64,000 bases of DNA from Anticarsia gemmatalis (taxonomy: Eukaryota > Arthropoda > Insecta > Lepidoptera > Erebidae). The notes below the pieces were generated by a model. That model was not told where the DNA came from. It worked only from the letters and a program-made list of their open reading frames with translations, and did no database searches. Position 1 is the first letter of the stretch. Every line of letters starts with the position of its first letter. This document shows, one piece after another, positions 1 through 12,800 of this stretch. The stretch covers positions 248,001 through 312,000 of the forward strand of contig NC_134751.1 in NCBI RefSeq assembly GCF_050436995.1. The letters are read 5' to 3'. The translations under genes were made by a program, and so were the position numbers.

Positions 1-780
1 TTATTTTCAAAGCTCTTTCTTACCATAGAAACTAAACAGAGAACAATTCCGAAAAGGACACACTTTTCACTACTCACGAATCTAATGTAAAATGAAAAAT
101 TAATGAAATACAAAAAATTACGGCGCTTTTAAAACAAAATATTAAATTAAATAATTTGAGACGGCTCACACACGGTCATTTTATTCCAAACTAAGAAGAG
201 CTTATAACAAAATAACTGAAAAACATACTTCATAAACACATAGACTTCTAGAAAACAACATTTTAAAAAATAAAAATAGAATAGGAACCTAAATAAGACA
301 TTTCAGTATCTTAAGTCCAAGCGCAAGACAATTAATTACTAACGTTAGTCTTAAAGCAAGACAATAACTAACACTGATTCTAATTCACAGGAAAAAGTTA
401 GCCAACGAAATGTTCAGTTAGCCTTGAGTGCAAGAACTTCGCAGATAGTCTAATTCAGTTGCTTGGAGCTAATAGTTGTTCCAAGTTGTCTGGGCAGGTG
501 GGCGTGACGTCACAGGTCTTCCCGGAGGCCACCTATTGTACTGCGTAATGAGACAAGTTGGGCACAAGTTTGTCGTTGGATTAGACGATAGACTCAATGG
601 TGTGGAATAAGACAATTATGCTGTATTGGAATTTGTGAATTTGAATTCTAGATCGAAATTAAAATATTACTGGTTTGTAGAACGATGTTTTAGTACTATT
701 GTTTTAAAGGCTTACCAGTTGGCATCGGAATTTTTTACACTAAGACAATTTTAACAAGAAAAGTTAAAATCCTTCATCAT
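1..780. other. Unassigned AT-rich DNA
   Basis: No credible coding frame is visible. The stretch 480-545 is richer in GC than its surroundings and holds one perfect palindromic CRE/ATF site, TGACGTCA, at 505-512. The rest is AT-rich with no repeat I recognise. Confidence 0.5.
505..512. promoter_or_regulatory. Perfect CRE/ATF palindrome
   Basis: TGACGTCA lies in a GC-richer context (gggcg before, cagg after). This is the full consensus for CREB/ATF bZIP factors. Its use in vivo is not shown by sequence alone. Confidence 0.35.
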
Positions 781-955
781 TTGACATTTAAAATGTAAAA
801 ATCAAATACAAATCATTTTTATTGTACTGTCAAAATATTGTACTGTCAAAATAGTTCTTAGAGAGCCCGGTAGAGGCGCTTAACAGATTTTCGTGTAAAA
901 TTTATCGATAGCTACCCGGTTCTCTGTAGTCGATAGTACCAGAGCATCGAGCTAC
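781..955 (-). mobile_element. MITE-A copy, rearranged
   Basis: Read on the minus strand this matches the MITE-A family defined by the copies near 41.3, 51.9 and 56.1 kb. The shared blocks, seen here in reverse, are TTGACATTTAAAATGT, GTAGAGGCGCT, a TATCGATAGCTA block and TAGTCGATAGTA near the end. About 34 extra bases split the 'AAATGTACTGCCAAAATAG' block, and GTACTGTCAAAATA appears twice, a local tandem duplication. Confidence 0.65.
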
Positions 956-1271
956 AGTATTGTAATAACATAATATTTTGATAACATACATAGATTTAGC
1001 TTAAATATAACAATAACTTAGTTTTCGCTACGAAGTTACTACTACGTAGCTCGCAAGTTCATATTATTTTTGTGACTGAAATAGGTTTTTTTATTACATT
1101 AAATGCATCTGGGATCTGATAGCCAGTAGTATTACTTCCCTGTACGTGGATATAAAACATACCGTGTGGACCACACTGACAGCGGAAACATCAACGAGTA
1201 TTTATGTCATGGTGTATTTATAATACTGCTACGGTGTGATGCAATCACATAGGAATTTATTCATGTGTTTC

Positions 1272-1400
1272 TGATGGTGGCCCAGTGGAAGTGAGTGGTA
1301 CTAATTGTGAGCTCGGGTTCAATTGCTCGAAAAGTTAAGAATTTTCTTACTGAGACTAAAAGATTATTTAAGAATTTCCTGAATGAAATTAATTGAAGAA
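1272..1400 (+). mobile_element. tRNA-derived SINE fragment
   Basis: A tRNA-like head, tggtggcccagtggaagtg, is followed after about 45 bases by a B-box-like GGGTTCAATTGC. That spacing is typical of RNA polymerase III promoters in insect SINEs. The body is degraded, and the fragment is not a functional tRNA because the arms do not pair. Confidence 0.5.
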
Positions 1401-3699
1401 GGTTGTGCCTGGCCTGGCAAGTTAGTCTACCGTCCCATCAGCATAGTGTGAGTGATTTTTTAGAGAGTATACGTTACTTTTTACTTATATAGTATTTTAT
1501 ACTGTTGGACGACTTTAATTACAACGCTGCGGCCACATAATATCGTTTAAGGCAATAGTATGAATTAAATCTTAAATTCGCTGCTTTTTTTTTGTTTCTT
1601 TGTACCTACTTAACAGTTCTGCATGTAACAAAAGAGTAGACACCAAAGACTCTCCACATCTCCCGCAATTAATGCATGTTATTACGTTCGTATACATTTA
1701 TTTAAACCCCATCACCAGTGATGCTAGTTTAGTTAGAAACTGAATTATAACGGGAGTAGATTCAAGGCAAGTCATTCAGTGTTAATGGCCCCAGAGGGCA
1801 CATAAACGTTGAGAAGGGCTCAAACCCTTGCACCGTGGAACTAATATACGACAACTAGAGAATATAAGAAGTGATACGAAACTGACTCTTTTCTTGAGAC
1901 TTAAAAAAAAATAACTGCGATTTAGGCGAGAAGTTTATGCAATTTCCTAAGAAAATAGTGCTTCACGGTTGCATTGATGGACACGAGGTCCTGATCATAT
2001 CTTTGCTCGCTATGTTATTCACGTCTTTTCAAGAACTTCCGAGCATGGACCCTTATCCTATTTTACGAAAAAAACGCTCGTGACGGTGTGACTCGGTCGG
2101 TACGTTGGATAAGAAATAAGGTACCGTAATCCTGAATATATTGTAAGCATATCAGGTTCAGTTACAGTCAAATAGTTTTTATTTTGTTAGCTTGACTATC
2201 CAATGAAAATGATCTTTTGACATTTTACTAAGGTCTTTCTTGCAACAACATGCAAACATCTCAGTAATAATGCCACCTATATATACATCTTTTCACCAAT
2301 CTCCTCGCAACCCACCTAGTTATCACTGGTATAAACTTAAATCAATTCTCCTCGCACTCCATCAATACGGCAAACACGCAACGTTTCAATACACAGAAGA
2401 GCGGAGGTCAATCGTCGACCTGCTACTGACCTAGTCGTAGCCGTGACGTAGCGGCGTCGTGACAACAAACACGCATTAATATTAATTTGAAGCCATAACT
2501 GAGCGAATACAGACTATGTAGAAGATTATAGGACCGCTTGACAACACTGTTCTAGGGTTAGTGATAATTAAAGGGGAATGTAATGCTCTTTTAAGTTTCT
2601 TAGACTGTTATACTGCTAGAATTTTAATGTGATTCCTAATAGGTGGGTTAAAAAAAATGTTTTGCCGATATGTCAGATACCTACTAATAAACATTGATAA
2701 ATTTTTCATTGAGTCTCTAACTAGCCAGTTTCGAAAAGTCTAAGTGTTTCCTGTTAGTAAGAATAGTACATCTAGCTGAATTTTATAGAGTAAGAAACTC
2801 TACCAGTCACGTATAAAGAAGTACAACTGGATCATAAATGATTATGACTCACAAAAAAAGTGTAAAAATCTTTGATCATCTGCAAAAAATGAACATTAAA
2901 GACTTCACCCTAAAACTGGAACCCGTTATTACACCACACCGCTATCACACATAATAAAATGTTACTACACACTCTCGTCCACCATTTTCAAAAAAGCGTC
3001 ATACAAAACACAAAGTCCTTTACACTACATCACCACCTTTCCCCCTCACTACAAAACGCATTGTATCACAACTATAGGACACAACGAGTAAATTATCGGT
3101 GACATAGTCAAAGTAATGTTCACACTACGTTCACGCAGTTGACATAAAGATCTCGCCGTGTCACGGGGCTGACCGCCGCTATGTGTAGTCCGGCAATATG
3201 TAGCCGTGATCTATGTGTAGTGACGACCAAGTGGATGTATTTTGTTGCTGATGTATGTTTGTGTGTTTATTTGATTGTGGTTGTCGATTAATGGTGCCTA
3301 AATCGATATCTTCGTGTTCGTGTCAGATCTTATTTTACACATACTTACGACTAAGTACTTAATTACTGTTTTTACATGTGAGAATTGAGTTTTCGTTTGT
3401 TTTTTAATTCATTTTTCACGTCAAAATAACTGAACCAGTTTGGATAAATTTTGGTCAAATGCGACTTCATAACCTCATGAAAGGGATGCAAGATATTAAT
3501 AAAACAGTCGGTGTGTCCGGCTAGAGTCGTGGGCATAGTCTAGGCTTTTAATTAATGTTGCTTGCCGCATAAACATATGCAGAAATATGAGACATTCTAC
3601 TATAATATATCAAACAAGACCAAATTCAATAACGTCTGTCAATACTATCGCACAGTTTGATGAATTAATCAACTTGAATAATAAGTTGCATCGGCGCAA
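1401..3699. other. Unassigned DNA
   Basis: No gene or recognised repeat. The small open frame at 2240-2434 has no start context, codon bias or domain. A short GC-richer patch at 3155-3230 repeats the word TATGTGTAG twice, with TATGTAG between them. Confidence 0.4.
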
Positions 3700-3806
3700 C
3701 ATCTGTTAGCTTTGGTTCTCTTCGGCTGTTCTCGGCCCCACTCGGCAATATCCGCCGATTAATCAAAGGCCGACTGTTTAATTGCTCGCTATCATAACCT
3801 TTGATA
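3700..3806. promoter_or_regulatory. Candidate TCF/Pangolin enhancer islet
   Basis: A GC-richer islet contains ATCAAAGG at 3762-3769 and its exact reverse complement CCTTTGAT at 3798-3805. Both fit the HMG-box site of TCF/LEF (Pangolin), the nuclear effector of Wnt signalling. Just upstream, TCCGCCG at 3751-3757 fits the fly C-clamp helper motif GCCGCCR at 6 of 7 positions. Function is inferred from these motifs only. Confidence 0.3.
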
Positions 3807-6002
3807 AACGAGTTTAGCCAGAAGGATAAGCGACATAACTTTTTCTATTAAAAATGGCGAACAAGGAAATGAAGGATTAGGAGAATTATTTCAAAATCTG
3901 CACACACTGTACACGACACCTTTTTAAAGCGAACAAATATCAAAAATTTAATTTTGTTATCATTTTTCAACCAACACTATACCATTTTTTGGTAGAAATG
4001 TTCTCCAGATTCTACACCGTCTTTTAAACGGCGTTCTACCAACTCTCTAGGCCACTCGGTCTACTTTGATGACGTTCAGCGGTACGACTTTCTAGCACAT
4101 ATCAAGTATTCAAAATGTTTTTCGTATGGACAATCGATGAGCAGTCCTAGCGTATATTAAATGTACTAGACTAATGATTTAAGTTAATTATCAATAATTA
4201 ATTGTACAATAGTACCGCCTAGAGAAAAAAGCGCTAGAGCATGGTAATAAAATTAGCCTAGCAGTCTGAATTGGTGAAGTCAGAATACATTTGAACAATA
4301 TGTTCCACTCAAACCCAGTTTAATCTAGCATCTTAAGCAAAATTATCAATACTGACAAATCTAAACTATCAGAATATATCATGCAAGTACATAACAGCAA
4401 TTATGAACTAATAACAAAGACGTTAAGTGCAACGACATTAGTTACAGCCGTCGTACAGCCACTTACAGATCTTAGATGTTACAGTGACCTATTAATTGTT
4501 TTGGGACTATAGTTACTCGTTGTTCTGATTTATTGTTTGAACATTGGTAGATAGTGGATAATAGGAAGGTCTATTGAAGGATGAAGCATCGGCCGTCTAG
4601 GCTTTTATTGGCAAAAAACTGAATAAAATTGTTATTAAAAATTTGTCACCGACCATAGGGCACGCTGATTAATTATTTTCTTTGCCTGTATTTCTTCTTC
4701 AAAAATTACGTTTTTCTTCAAAATAGCCTTTGGTTGGTGTCCGTAACGCAGTATTTTAGTTGCCATGCTACTTGCTATTCCGCGGGGTCTGATTTTAATC
4801 TCTATGCAAAAAACGTAAGAGTTAAAAAGTGTTGTTAGTGTGTAGCTTTTAAAGACCGTTACTTAAATCAAAATTTTACATATTTCATCATACATTCTTC
4901 CTTCTTCGTAAACAGGCGTGCATTTTCAGCCGGTCAAATTACATTAGCCCCGTGCATTAAGTAGAGTTGCTACGCGTGTGCCGGTAATGGCGCATCGGAT
5001 TATTGCACGGATTTACTTAATACTTCACTGCATTTATTGTAATTTGGATTGACGTGAGCTCGGAGCGGTCCAGAACGGAGCACATAAAAAATATGTAAAA
5101 GGAAATATAAATCTTTCTACGGAACTAAAACCAGGATTACTTAATAGGTAGCTCAAATACACTCTTAAAAAGTTAGAATTACGTTACGGATAAAAAAATT
5201 AACATCATCGAGATAAGACATATTTTTTTAATGCAACAAAAATAGTACATGCAATTGACACCTTAAAAGTAACTACAGATTAATAAAAAAAGCTCACAAA
5301 GAACTAACTACCTCATACCAAAAATATAACATATCAAACCCAGAGCACGTAAATAGCCCATACATAACCAGTCTTCCTCATAAGATTAAAATCGTTACGC
5401 AATCAGAAAACAGAAAGCGTCCCATTCCGGCCGGTCCATTTGTCAATGCGGCAGTTAAAATCTGGGAGCGAGATGACGAATGACGCAGACCACGCCACTG
5501 CGCCGGCCTGCCACTAATTAATGTGCCACTAAGCTTGCAGACATGGAATGGAAATATTCCGCTATCAATCAGAATCATACCGTTCATGACAAGATGTGGT
5601 TTTTTCTCTGATTGGATAATTGCGATGTACTGGATTGATAGGGATTTGTAATCAATTTTAATTTTGTTGGTTATTTGGGTGGAGACTTGTCTATCATCGT
5701 TTTAGGTTGCGTGAGTGTTGATTGTCAATTGTCGCCGTTAAGATAGTCATTTTTTATACCGAAGATTAATATAAGATCTTCTGATGAACTATTCGAAAAG
5801 ACTTCAAGAAGTGGGTTCGATGTTATAATACTAAAAACCACACAGTAATATTATAATGTACCAGTGGAAAGCAAATGTGTGCATGGGTTTTGTACATAAA
5901 TGCGTCAATTACTAGATGTTCAGATATAGGATTTTAATTGCTGCAGAATCAAAAGACAGGGTTTCTGCAAGCAACATCAGATCTCCAATATATATTTCAA
6001 CA
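3807..6002. other. Unassigned DNA with GC islet
   Basis: No gene is seen. The segment 5405-5560 is markedly richer in GC than its flanks, without an extended coding frame. It could be a conserved non-coding element, but only comparison with other species could show this. Confidence 0.35.
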
Positions 6003-6221
6003 CTAGCTGACCGCGCAACTTCGCTTGCGTCCCAATAGAGAGAATGGGTCAAATTTTTTCCCGTTTTTGTAACATTTTTGCCTTCACCTTCTTCGATATG
6101 AACGAATGGGACCCCAAACACTGAAATAATTTTTCAAATCGGACCAGTAGTTCCTGAGATTAGCGCGTTCAAACAAACAAACAAACAAACAAACTCTTCA
6201 ACTTTATAATATTAGTATAGA
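6003..6221 (-). mobile_element. Helitron-like non-autonomous element (family B)
   Basis: Read on the minus strand it begins TCTATACTAATATTATAAAG, carries a (GTTT)n tract and 'AACGCGCTAATCTCAGGAAC', and ends with a CGCAA/TTGCG hairpin followed by about a dozen bases ending CTAG. A 5' TC, a 3' hairpin and a CTRR end are hallmarks of Helitrons. The flanks are A before and T after with no target duplication, as Helitron insertion predicts. At 219 bp it is internally shortened relative to the 254-bp copy at 52122. It has no coding capacity and would rely on a Rep/helicase encoded elsewhere. Confidence 0.75.
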
Positions 6222-6349
6222 TAAAGTAATGTTTCTGACCTTTGAAACGAAAAAAAAAAAAGACTTCACGTTCCAAATAAACTAGCAATTTCTCTTGGTA
6301 TTATCAGTGAGGTGTATTATATCGCTAGCTCTTCAAGTGTTATTAGCAG

Positions 6350-6990
6350 TAATAGTCGCGGACGCCGGCGACGACGCTCTTTATGGCCCAATTTATAAAG
6401 TCATTACGCGTTCATTAATAGCGCGCTCGTTTCACTAACTAGCTACTCTGAGAACCTCGTAAAGAAATAATAACACGTTTTTATAGCTTCAAAACGCTTT
6501 GCCCCGTAGGATACTGTTACTGTCGTTGTTTTAAATGAGCCATGTTTTGTCATATGTGTCTTTAGTTCCGTGTGCTATCACACTAGTTTTTAGCCAATAG
6601 CCAGGTTTCTAATTTTAAGACTAGTAGATTTTGATCTCTACTTTTAGTAACTTTATGGTGCTTGCTTTTCAAATGAAGAATTATTTATAGCAAAAGGTCG
6701 TAGTAGCTAATGGCCAAAGTTGTTTAATAGCCAAAAAGCAAATGACAATTCAATTCTCTATCCCATTTAGAAACAGCCTCTATGTAGACACCTTAAAACT
6801 GTCTAAGAAGGTAAGAAAAAGACCATCAAGAACTTTACACCAAAACAAGCAGATAACTCCACATATGATGCCTCAGTGAGTCCTCCCCTCCTTCAGCCCT
6901 CACCCCCTGTATCGTCTGCGCGGCGCATATTAACGACGCGTCGCCACTCTAATGCCCCACTTAGCCGCCGACGTCACAGGCTTATTGCAT
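6350..6990. other. Two GC-rich islets, non-coding candidates
   Basis: Islets at 6352-6432 and 6895-6985 stand out from AT-rich flanks. The first holds ATTTATAAAGTCATTACG and TTCATTAATAG, sites of the homeodomain type. The second holds CGACGTCAC and many CG dinucleotides. The first islet lies in a 53-codon stop-free frame with no methionine, which is weak evidence for coding. I favour regulatory DNA. Confidence 0.3.
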
Positions 6991-9209
6991 GCCACGCTGT
7001 TTAGTCACTTGCATAACGGCATTATTGAAGAGCTTGCCCGTTCAAACAGAATTATGATTAAGTTATACAAACTGATTGTTGAATACATCACAATTTAATA
7101 GCACGTTGCAATTTATTGGACGTATTACATTTGATTGATAAGGTTAAGCAAAGGTTGGCAAGGTTTGTATTTGGATGGGTGACCATTTTTTGTTGATATT
7201 TTTTTCTCTATTAGTTTTAAAACTGTCAGTTCCAACTGCATGGAATTTAGCAGTCATTGAGAGGAGTTCATTTTTATATCCACATCGAAATGATTGGACC
7301 ATGAAAGTAAAGCTTTGCAGAAAATTATGACTTCCCACAGTAAAACTTAAAACTATTACCAAAAAAGCTTCTTATGTTATTATACCGTACTTAACTCTAA
7401 ATCTTAACTTAAGCGTCATCATAAAAGCTATCAAAAAACACCCAAAAAAATAATAAAATGCTATTATATTTTAATTTTATATTTACCGCCAACGTTGAAC
7501 AGACTTCCGTGCTGTGGTTTTTACTCCATGCAGCGTGCAGCGTTATTACGTAGAGTAAGTTTACTGCAGTTTCATACAGTGCTCAGTGGTCGCCGTGTGG
7601 TACTCATGTGGGAGTAATGTGGATCATTTGAGGTATTCAGATTTCATGAAGATAGACTGCACTTGAACAGATGCTGGTGGACATTCTTCATTCATTTTAG
7701 TATGGTTTTATGATGAGTTTTTCAGAGCATCATGTAAATTTGCTGTTAATGTATGGAACAATATGAGTCGATTTATTTTTACAAATATTTGTTTCTGGAT
7801 TTGTTAAGCTGAGCGTTGTTCTAATGTTTTTTTTTATGGTTTTACAACTTTTGTCTTTTTGTGTCTGCTTAAATTATTTCTGTAATGATGATAGGCTCGC
7901 TCGTTATTACATGAGACTTACATTGAAAACGGAGGAATGCGGGTGTATTTCATACACCTTCTTCTCTTTACCTTCGGATATAATAGGCGTGATTTCATGT
8001 ACGAGTACATTTCTGTATGATATAACAGTATAATAATATTACTGTAATAATAATATGAATAAATGACGAAAATTATGCATCTATAACATTATTTTTGGTT
8101 TATGCATGTTTCCACTTCATTGGGTAAACAGCATATTAGGTTAGTAATAACGCTCCTGCCTAATGTACCGAGCTTAAAACTTTCACATAAAGGAGGATCT
8201 TACCTACTTCTAACCTTAAAATAACTACCGTATGAAACTTCATCTACCTGGAAACTTCAAGGGATATAAGACTGCAGATCATGAGCTGACGAAAAGTAAA
8301 TCTGAGCTGTCTGCAAAGAATTTGACCAAACGCACTATTTAGGGTATTTAGCACACAGCCAGTCAAATGAAACTATAAGTATAGTACCATTCCATAGGGT
8401 CTCAGATGGGCGTCTACCATTGTCCACTACCTAGCAAAGATTTTGTACAAATAACGGATCAGCTGCTGTAGAAAGCCGGTTAGTGGCTGGTGAAGTGCTC
8501 ACTAATCGATAGTATCTTATACAGAACCTTGCATGATTGATGAGGTATAGATATTATATATAAATGTATATGAGATGAAAATTGACTCTCCTTAAACATT
8601 TTTACACGAAATGTGCATTAAAAATGATATACCTAGTTAATTTTATTCCTTATTCTTTACCAAATACATCCGAAACCAGATTGTTGGTGTATTAGTTTAG
8701 CAAGAGGCGTGAACAACAGGGTGTTGTAAATTGTGCGTTAGTTAGAAGGGTCGGTGAGTAAACAGGCTGATCTGTATTCAATGTCGCGCTGTCCCGCGTT
8801 GTGTCGTGTTGTGTCGTCTGTTCAGGGAAGGCTATTGGATTGAGATGTTCATTTCAATGAGATTCTAAGGCTCTTGGTGAGGAATTATTAAGATTATTTG
8901 AATAACAGTTGTTAAAATTTTGGATTCCCGAGATTTTGAATTTTATTCTTGCATCATTTTTGTTATCGGAATTTTATGTGAAAAAGTAAGTTACATCTTA
9001 GCCCTTCAAATGATAAACAAGGTTAAGGTCACGAGGTTTCTTCTATTATAAAAATCACTTGATACTTTGGTTTACTAATTTTGACCTATGTCTGCGTAAT
9101 ATTTATTTCTTCCCAAACGATTAACTATATTCATACTAACATAATCACACAACTTTTCCCATTGGGGAAGACACATACATTATGGTATGTTAAATTGTGT
9201 TTTCCTGTC
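6991..9209. other. Unassigned DNA
   Basis: No gene or clearly recognised repeat. A short GTTGTGTCGT repetition lies near 8800-8820. Open frames here are short and unbiased. Confidence 0.4.
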
Positions 9210-9337
9210 CCGTTAGAGCAAGTGATAATATAATTATTTCTTATACACACAGCTATGAAAAGTCATCTGTGTGTTGCCTCGGTCTCGAACCGTCGACCAC
9301 TTGCGTGTGTCAACTTATACCACTCGGCTATCACTGA
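9210..9337 (-). mobile_element. SINE-1 copy, head region
   Basis: On the minus strand the order is a tRNA-like head (tagccgagtggtataag), a B-box region (gacggttcgagacc), and then the start of the conserved body ending in cacttgctc. It matches the fuller copy at 53853-54112. The remaining body is lost or diverged. Confidence 0.65.
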
Positions 9338-9461
9338 CGAAAATTGATCTTATTGTTATTGTAGTTGACACACTTATAAAATGAAAAATACATATTTGGA
9401 ATTGATAACATCTTTCAAACTCCAAAAAATATAATTAAAAATCTGTTCTATATCACGTTAG

Positions 9462-9585
9462 AGAATATAATGAGAGTGGTAGAGGCGACAGTGGGGTCGT
9501 GGTTGCCGGTACAGCTGTCGCGAGCATGATGGAGGTGCGCCCCGAGCCTGACGGCCGCGGCTCAGATTACATCTCCCCGACTTAG
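9462..9585 (+). CDS. Candidate terminal coding exon, product unknown
   Basis: After an acceptor-like 'cacgttag' ending at 9461 an open frame of 40 codons runs to TAG at 9583-9585. It starts after one leftover base, so the incoming intron would fall after codon base 1. The reading begins EYNESGRGDSG and ends GRGSDYISPT. It is far richer in GC than its flanks and most third positions are G or C, which is coding-like in this AT-rich region. It contains an RGDS tetrapeptide, possibly by chance. No partner exon is identifiable upstream in the window, so it would have to splice from a distant exon. The pyrimidine tract is modest. I recognise no family. It could instead be a conserved non-coding islet. 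Confidence 0.35.
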
Positions 9586-9659
9586 CCCGCCTTTGTGAGG
9601 CAAACAAACAATGAATACATACGATACCTTGTGTGTAGCTGTCTGTATATATATGTACA

Positions 9660-9800
9660 TGTATTGTGACTTTGTGATAGCACTCCACCCCAATGGTACA
9701 GTTGTGACTTTTGCACCAGAAGTCTTGGGTTCAATTGCTGAGGACGGATCTATCATTTTATATTTTGGTCTAAAATCTGTTAAAATAACTAATTACGGAT
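9660..9800 (+). mobile_element. Degraded tRNA-derived SINE
   Basis: A B-box-like GGGTTCAATTGC at 9727-9738 sits behind an imperfect tRNA-like head (gtgatagcactccaccccaa). The tail is AT-rich. It resembles the head at 1272 and is probably an old SINE of the same type. The 68-residue open frame across it is a by-product. Confidence 0.4.
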
Positions 9801-12800
9801 TTTATGAATATGACTAAAGTAGTGATTGAGCAAGGCAAGGCAAGGAATGGTTCTGGAGTCATAAGGACTCCAGAACATAAGCAGCAGAAGTAGTTAAGAA
9901 AGGGGTCAGTCCCATTCGATTGTCAAATACACTTTCTTGATGATTATAGAAAACCGTCAAGTTAGTATAAGAAAAAGATCTGCGGGCTGATCACGTATCT
10001 CACTTGACAGTTAATATACGTCTAATTGATGGTCACTATGCAGTACATTGCTACTTTGACGTAACGTGGTAGCCACTATAATCTAACAGAGGAAACAATG
10101 TACAGAATAGTGGCTTTCGGACAGTTGTCAACTTAGATACGTTATAACCCCTCTGGTCTGCATAAGTAAACTGTGAAAACCTTGTAAAACATCACAAGCA
10201 AAAGGAAATCACAAAACACTTCGTCTCAATATTTACACCAACACGACAAATATTTGACGAGCGGTCTATTTGGCGAGCACGGCGTTTGCAAGCAAGGTTT
10301 ATCCATTGCTCGGCAAATATGGGGAGAGATGAACGCTGGTAGTTCAAACCTCGCAGTGTACTTTGTACTCAGTCGTGTAACCAGCTTTGGTACATTGAAA
10401 AGACACTTGAGAGATTTTGAAATGCTCTTCTTTCATTTTAAATTTAGATTTTTTTAAATTTAAATTCATTTTATCTTAATTATGACTATTTACTTTTAGG
10501 TCGGGACTGACACCGAATGTTTGTGTCTTTAATACACGGAGTATCAATTTCGATTTCAATAAGAGTGAACCGACCGAAAATCCGACATCACAAATTTTTA
10601 ACATAAAATAATGCCATTCGGCTGATTGATAACAGTAGAAGAATAGCTAAAGCAAAAATTATACTCTTTTGTGTCAATGTTCATCTGCCAACTTTAAGTA
10701 GAGGGGCGTAAAGTTCGCAACAAATTCGTTCAATAAATACTACGTTTAGTATGTACGGGCGTCTTTGGGATATTTTCCTTAAATAACGGCAGATCGTTTG
10801 AACAGAGCGCTTCTAATTTATAGCAGCGACGCTTTTGTATGGATTATCGCTACGTCTCTATCAGTGTCTGAGCCAGATTTAGGCTCTGTATACATTGCTG
10901 CGTCAATGTTGTGGAGGTTTAACACTGTTAGAATATCACCAGTTATGGTACCTAAAACCCGGGAATAGTCCCATTTCCAAAATCAGCTGCAGTGGCCAAG
11001 TTTATAAATATTTGCTTCTATCCGAGTAGCAAAAAAAAAAAAGGTTGAATGTCCTAAATAATAAAAGAACGTATGAAAAATTGTTCCTGACTGTGAATCT
11101 TAAAAAAGCATTAACCCATTTAAAACGGAGCTCAAATGTTCATACAATCCAGGAAATTCAATTCAAAAGGCAGTAATAACATTATCACAAAAACTGCAGC
11201 AACATTCATATTAAAAAAGAATGAACAACCGAAAAAGACTCACAAGAAACGGAACTAATTAAAGCTTGAACTCAAAACGAAGAATACAAGTATGAGCATT
11301 TTTGTATGAATGTTTTTAGTAAATTACTGTGAGTGCAGCGTTGACGTAATCTCGAGGCACAGGGCCGCTGTACGACAACGACGGGTAGAGCTCGGATACA
11401 CGATCCTGCCGTGCCGTCCCCGCACTGTTATCGCACGTCTATGTACCATATAAAACGAGCCAATCAACTTTGTGTGTCTGAATGCAGCGCAGCCACTGTG
11501 AAAAACTTGAAAAAAAAAAAAAATTTTTGTTTAAGTACTCATGTTTTGGCTTTAATTGGCTTGGCCGGTTTAAGACTACAATTAGACATATAACACGGCG
11601 CCACTACATACATATACATCTTTAGTTGGTCGTCAATCTAATACTACTAGACACATTTTAATAATACAACTCTTTGCACGGACACAATTCTAAGCGGCCG
11701 CTAAAATAAACAGCGGCAAGGCAGCGGAACTATGACAATCTTATAGAGATCCTACATAGAGGAGAAATGTACAAGCGTTGTTACGGCGACACGGCGTATC
11801 GTGTACAGGAGTCTTAAAAAGAAACGTGCACCTGACACAAACATCATGTTTTATGATCCACTTCAGTGCTGCTACTTCGTGTAGTGCATTTTTCCTGAAA
11901 AATACTGCGTTCTGGATAAGTTTTGCGACCGATGGTTTCATGTAGTTTCCGTGTTCCTTTAAACTTTTACTTTGTAAAAGTATTTACTTTAAATAAGTTG
12001 CTTTTCTTTAGACAACTTTGTTTACAATGTAGTCCAAATATTCTGATAGCGATACGTGATTTAAGTTTGCTACTATATATGTAAGGAGTTCCATTTTTAT
12101 CTTCTTCGACGTCTTGCCATAATTATTCTACTATGTGTGGAATCAGTAGTCGCTTGCAATTATTGTAGGACCTCTAGTTCGCATACTCTCCAAAAAACAA
12201 AACACACTTAACAATACAAGCAGGTAATGCTTTTACAAGCATTCATAGAATCAGGCCATCTAAGCCCATTCAGTATCGGTACAGTGCAATCGCCGTCAAC
12301 CCTAAAAAGCGTACCCTGGCGCCCGGCCAGCGCTCGGCACTGCCGTGAATTATTCATAGCGCGCGGCCCGTTACATCTTCAATTAACCCGCTCGCCGCCG
12401 CCCCGCTCCCGACCATCCATCCAGATCGTGACCCAACATGTTGGCCAATCAAAAATTGGAATCTGTATTGGAAAGGTCCAACTGACTTTTGCATGTCTGA
12501 ACGTGATCGTGATTGAAAAGGAGCTTGTTGTGACAAACATTTAAATGACGGTGCTTGTAGTGAAAGTCGTTTAACGCATGCAGATTTTGTGAATCCCTTT
12601 ACAGCGAAGCATACGTAAATAGCTCAGCGGAAAAGGATTCTATTTCCTCAAAGGGATTTTGCCGTTTCATCAATTACTACGTTTTTCATGTCCTGACTGA
12701 CACTTCCCTTTAAATCTGCTTGCTAACAGATTTCGTTAAAGAAGAAAGTGAATTCAGTGGTAACATGGGTAGGCTATACGAATAAATAAATAACTTGACA

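Noticed and set aside
6300..6440. 53-codon stop-free hydrophobic frame ending ...ARSFH
   Set aside because: It has no methionine and no splice support, and part of it looks like homeodomain-type regulatory sequence. Its length is compatible with chance.
8330..8530. Possible further MITE-A copy
   Set aside because: Only scattered short words resemble the family (ttttgtacaaat, aatcgatagta), not in a convincing order.
12227..12544. 105-codon frame in the GC-rich islet
   Set aside because: Open frames occur on both strands at once, as expected of GC-rich, stop-poor DNA. There is no domain and no good splice or start context.
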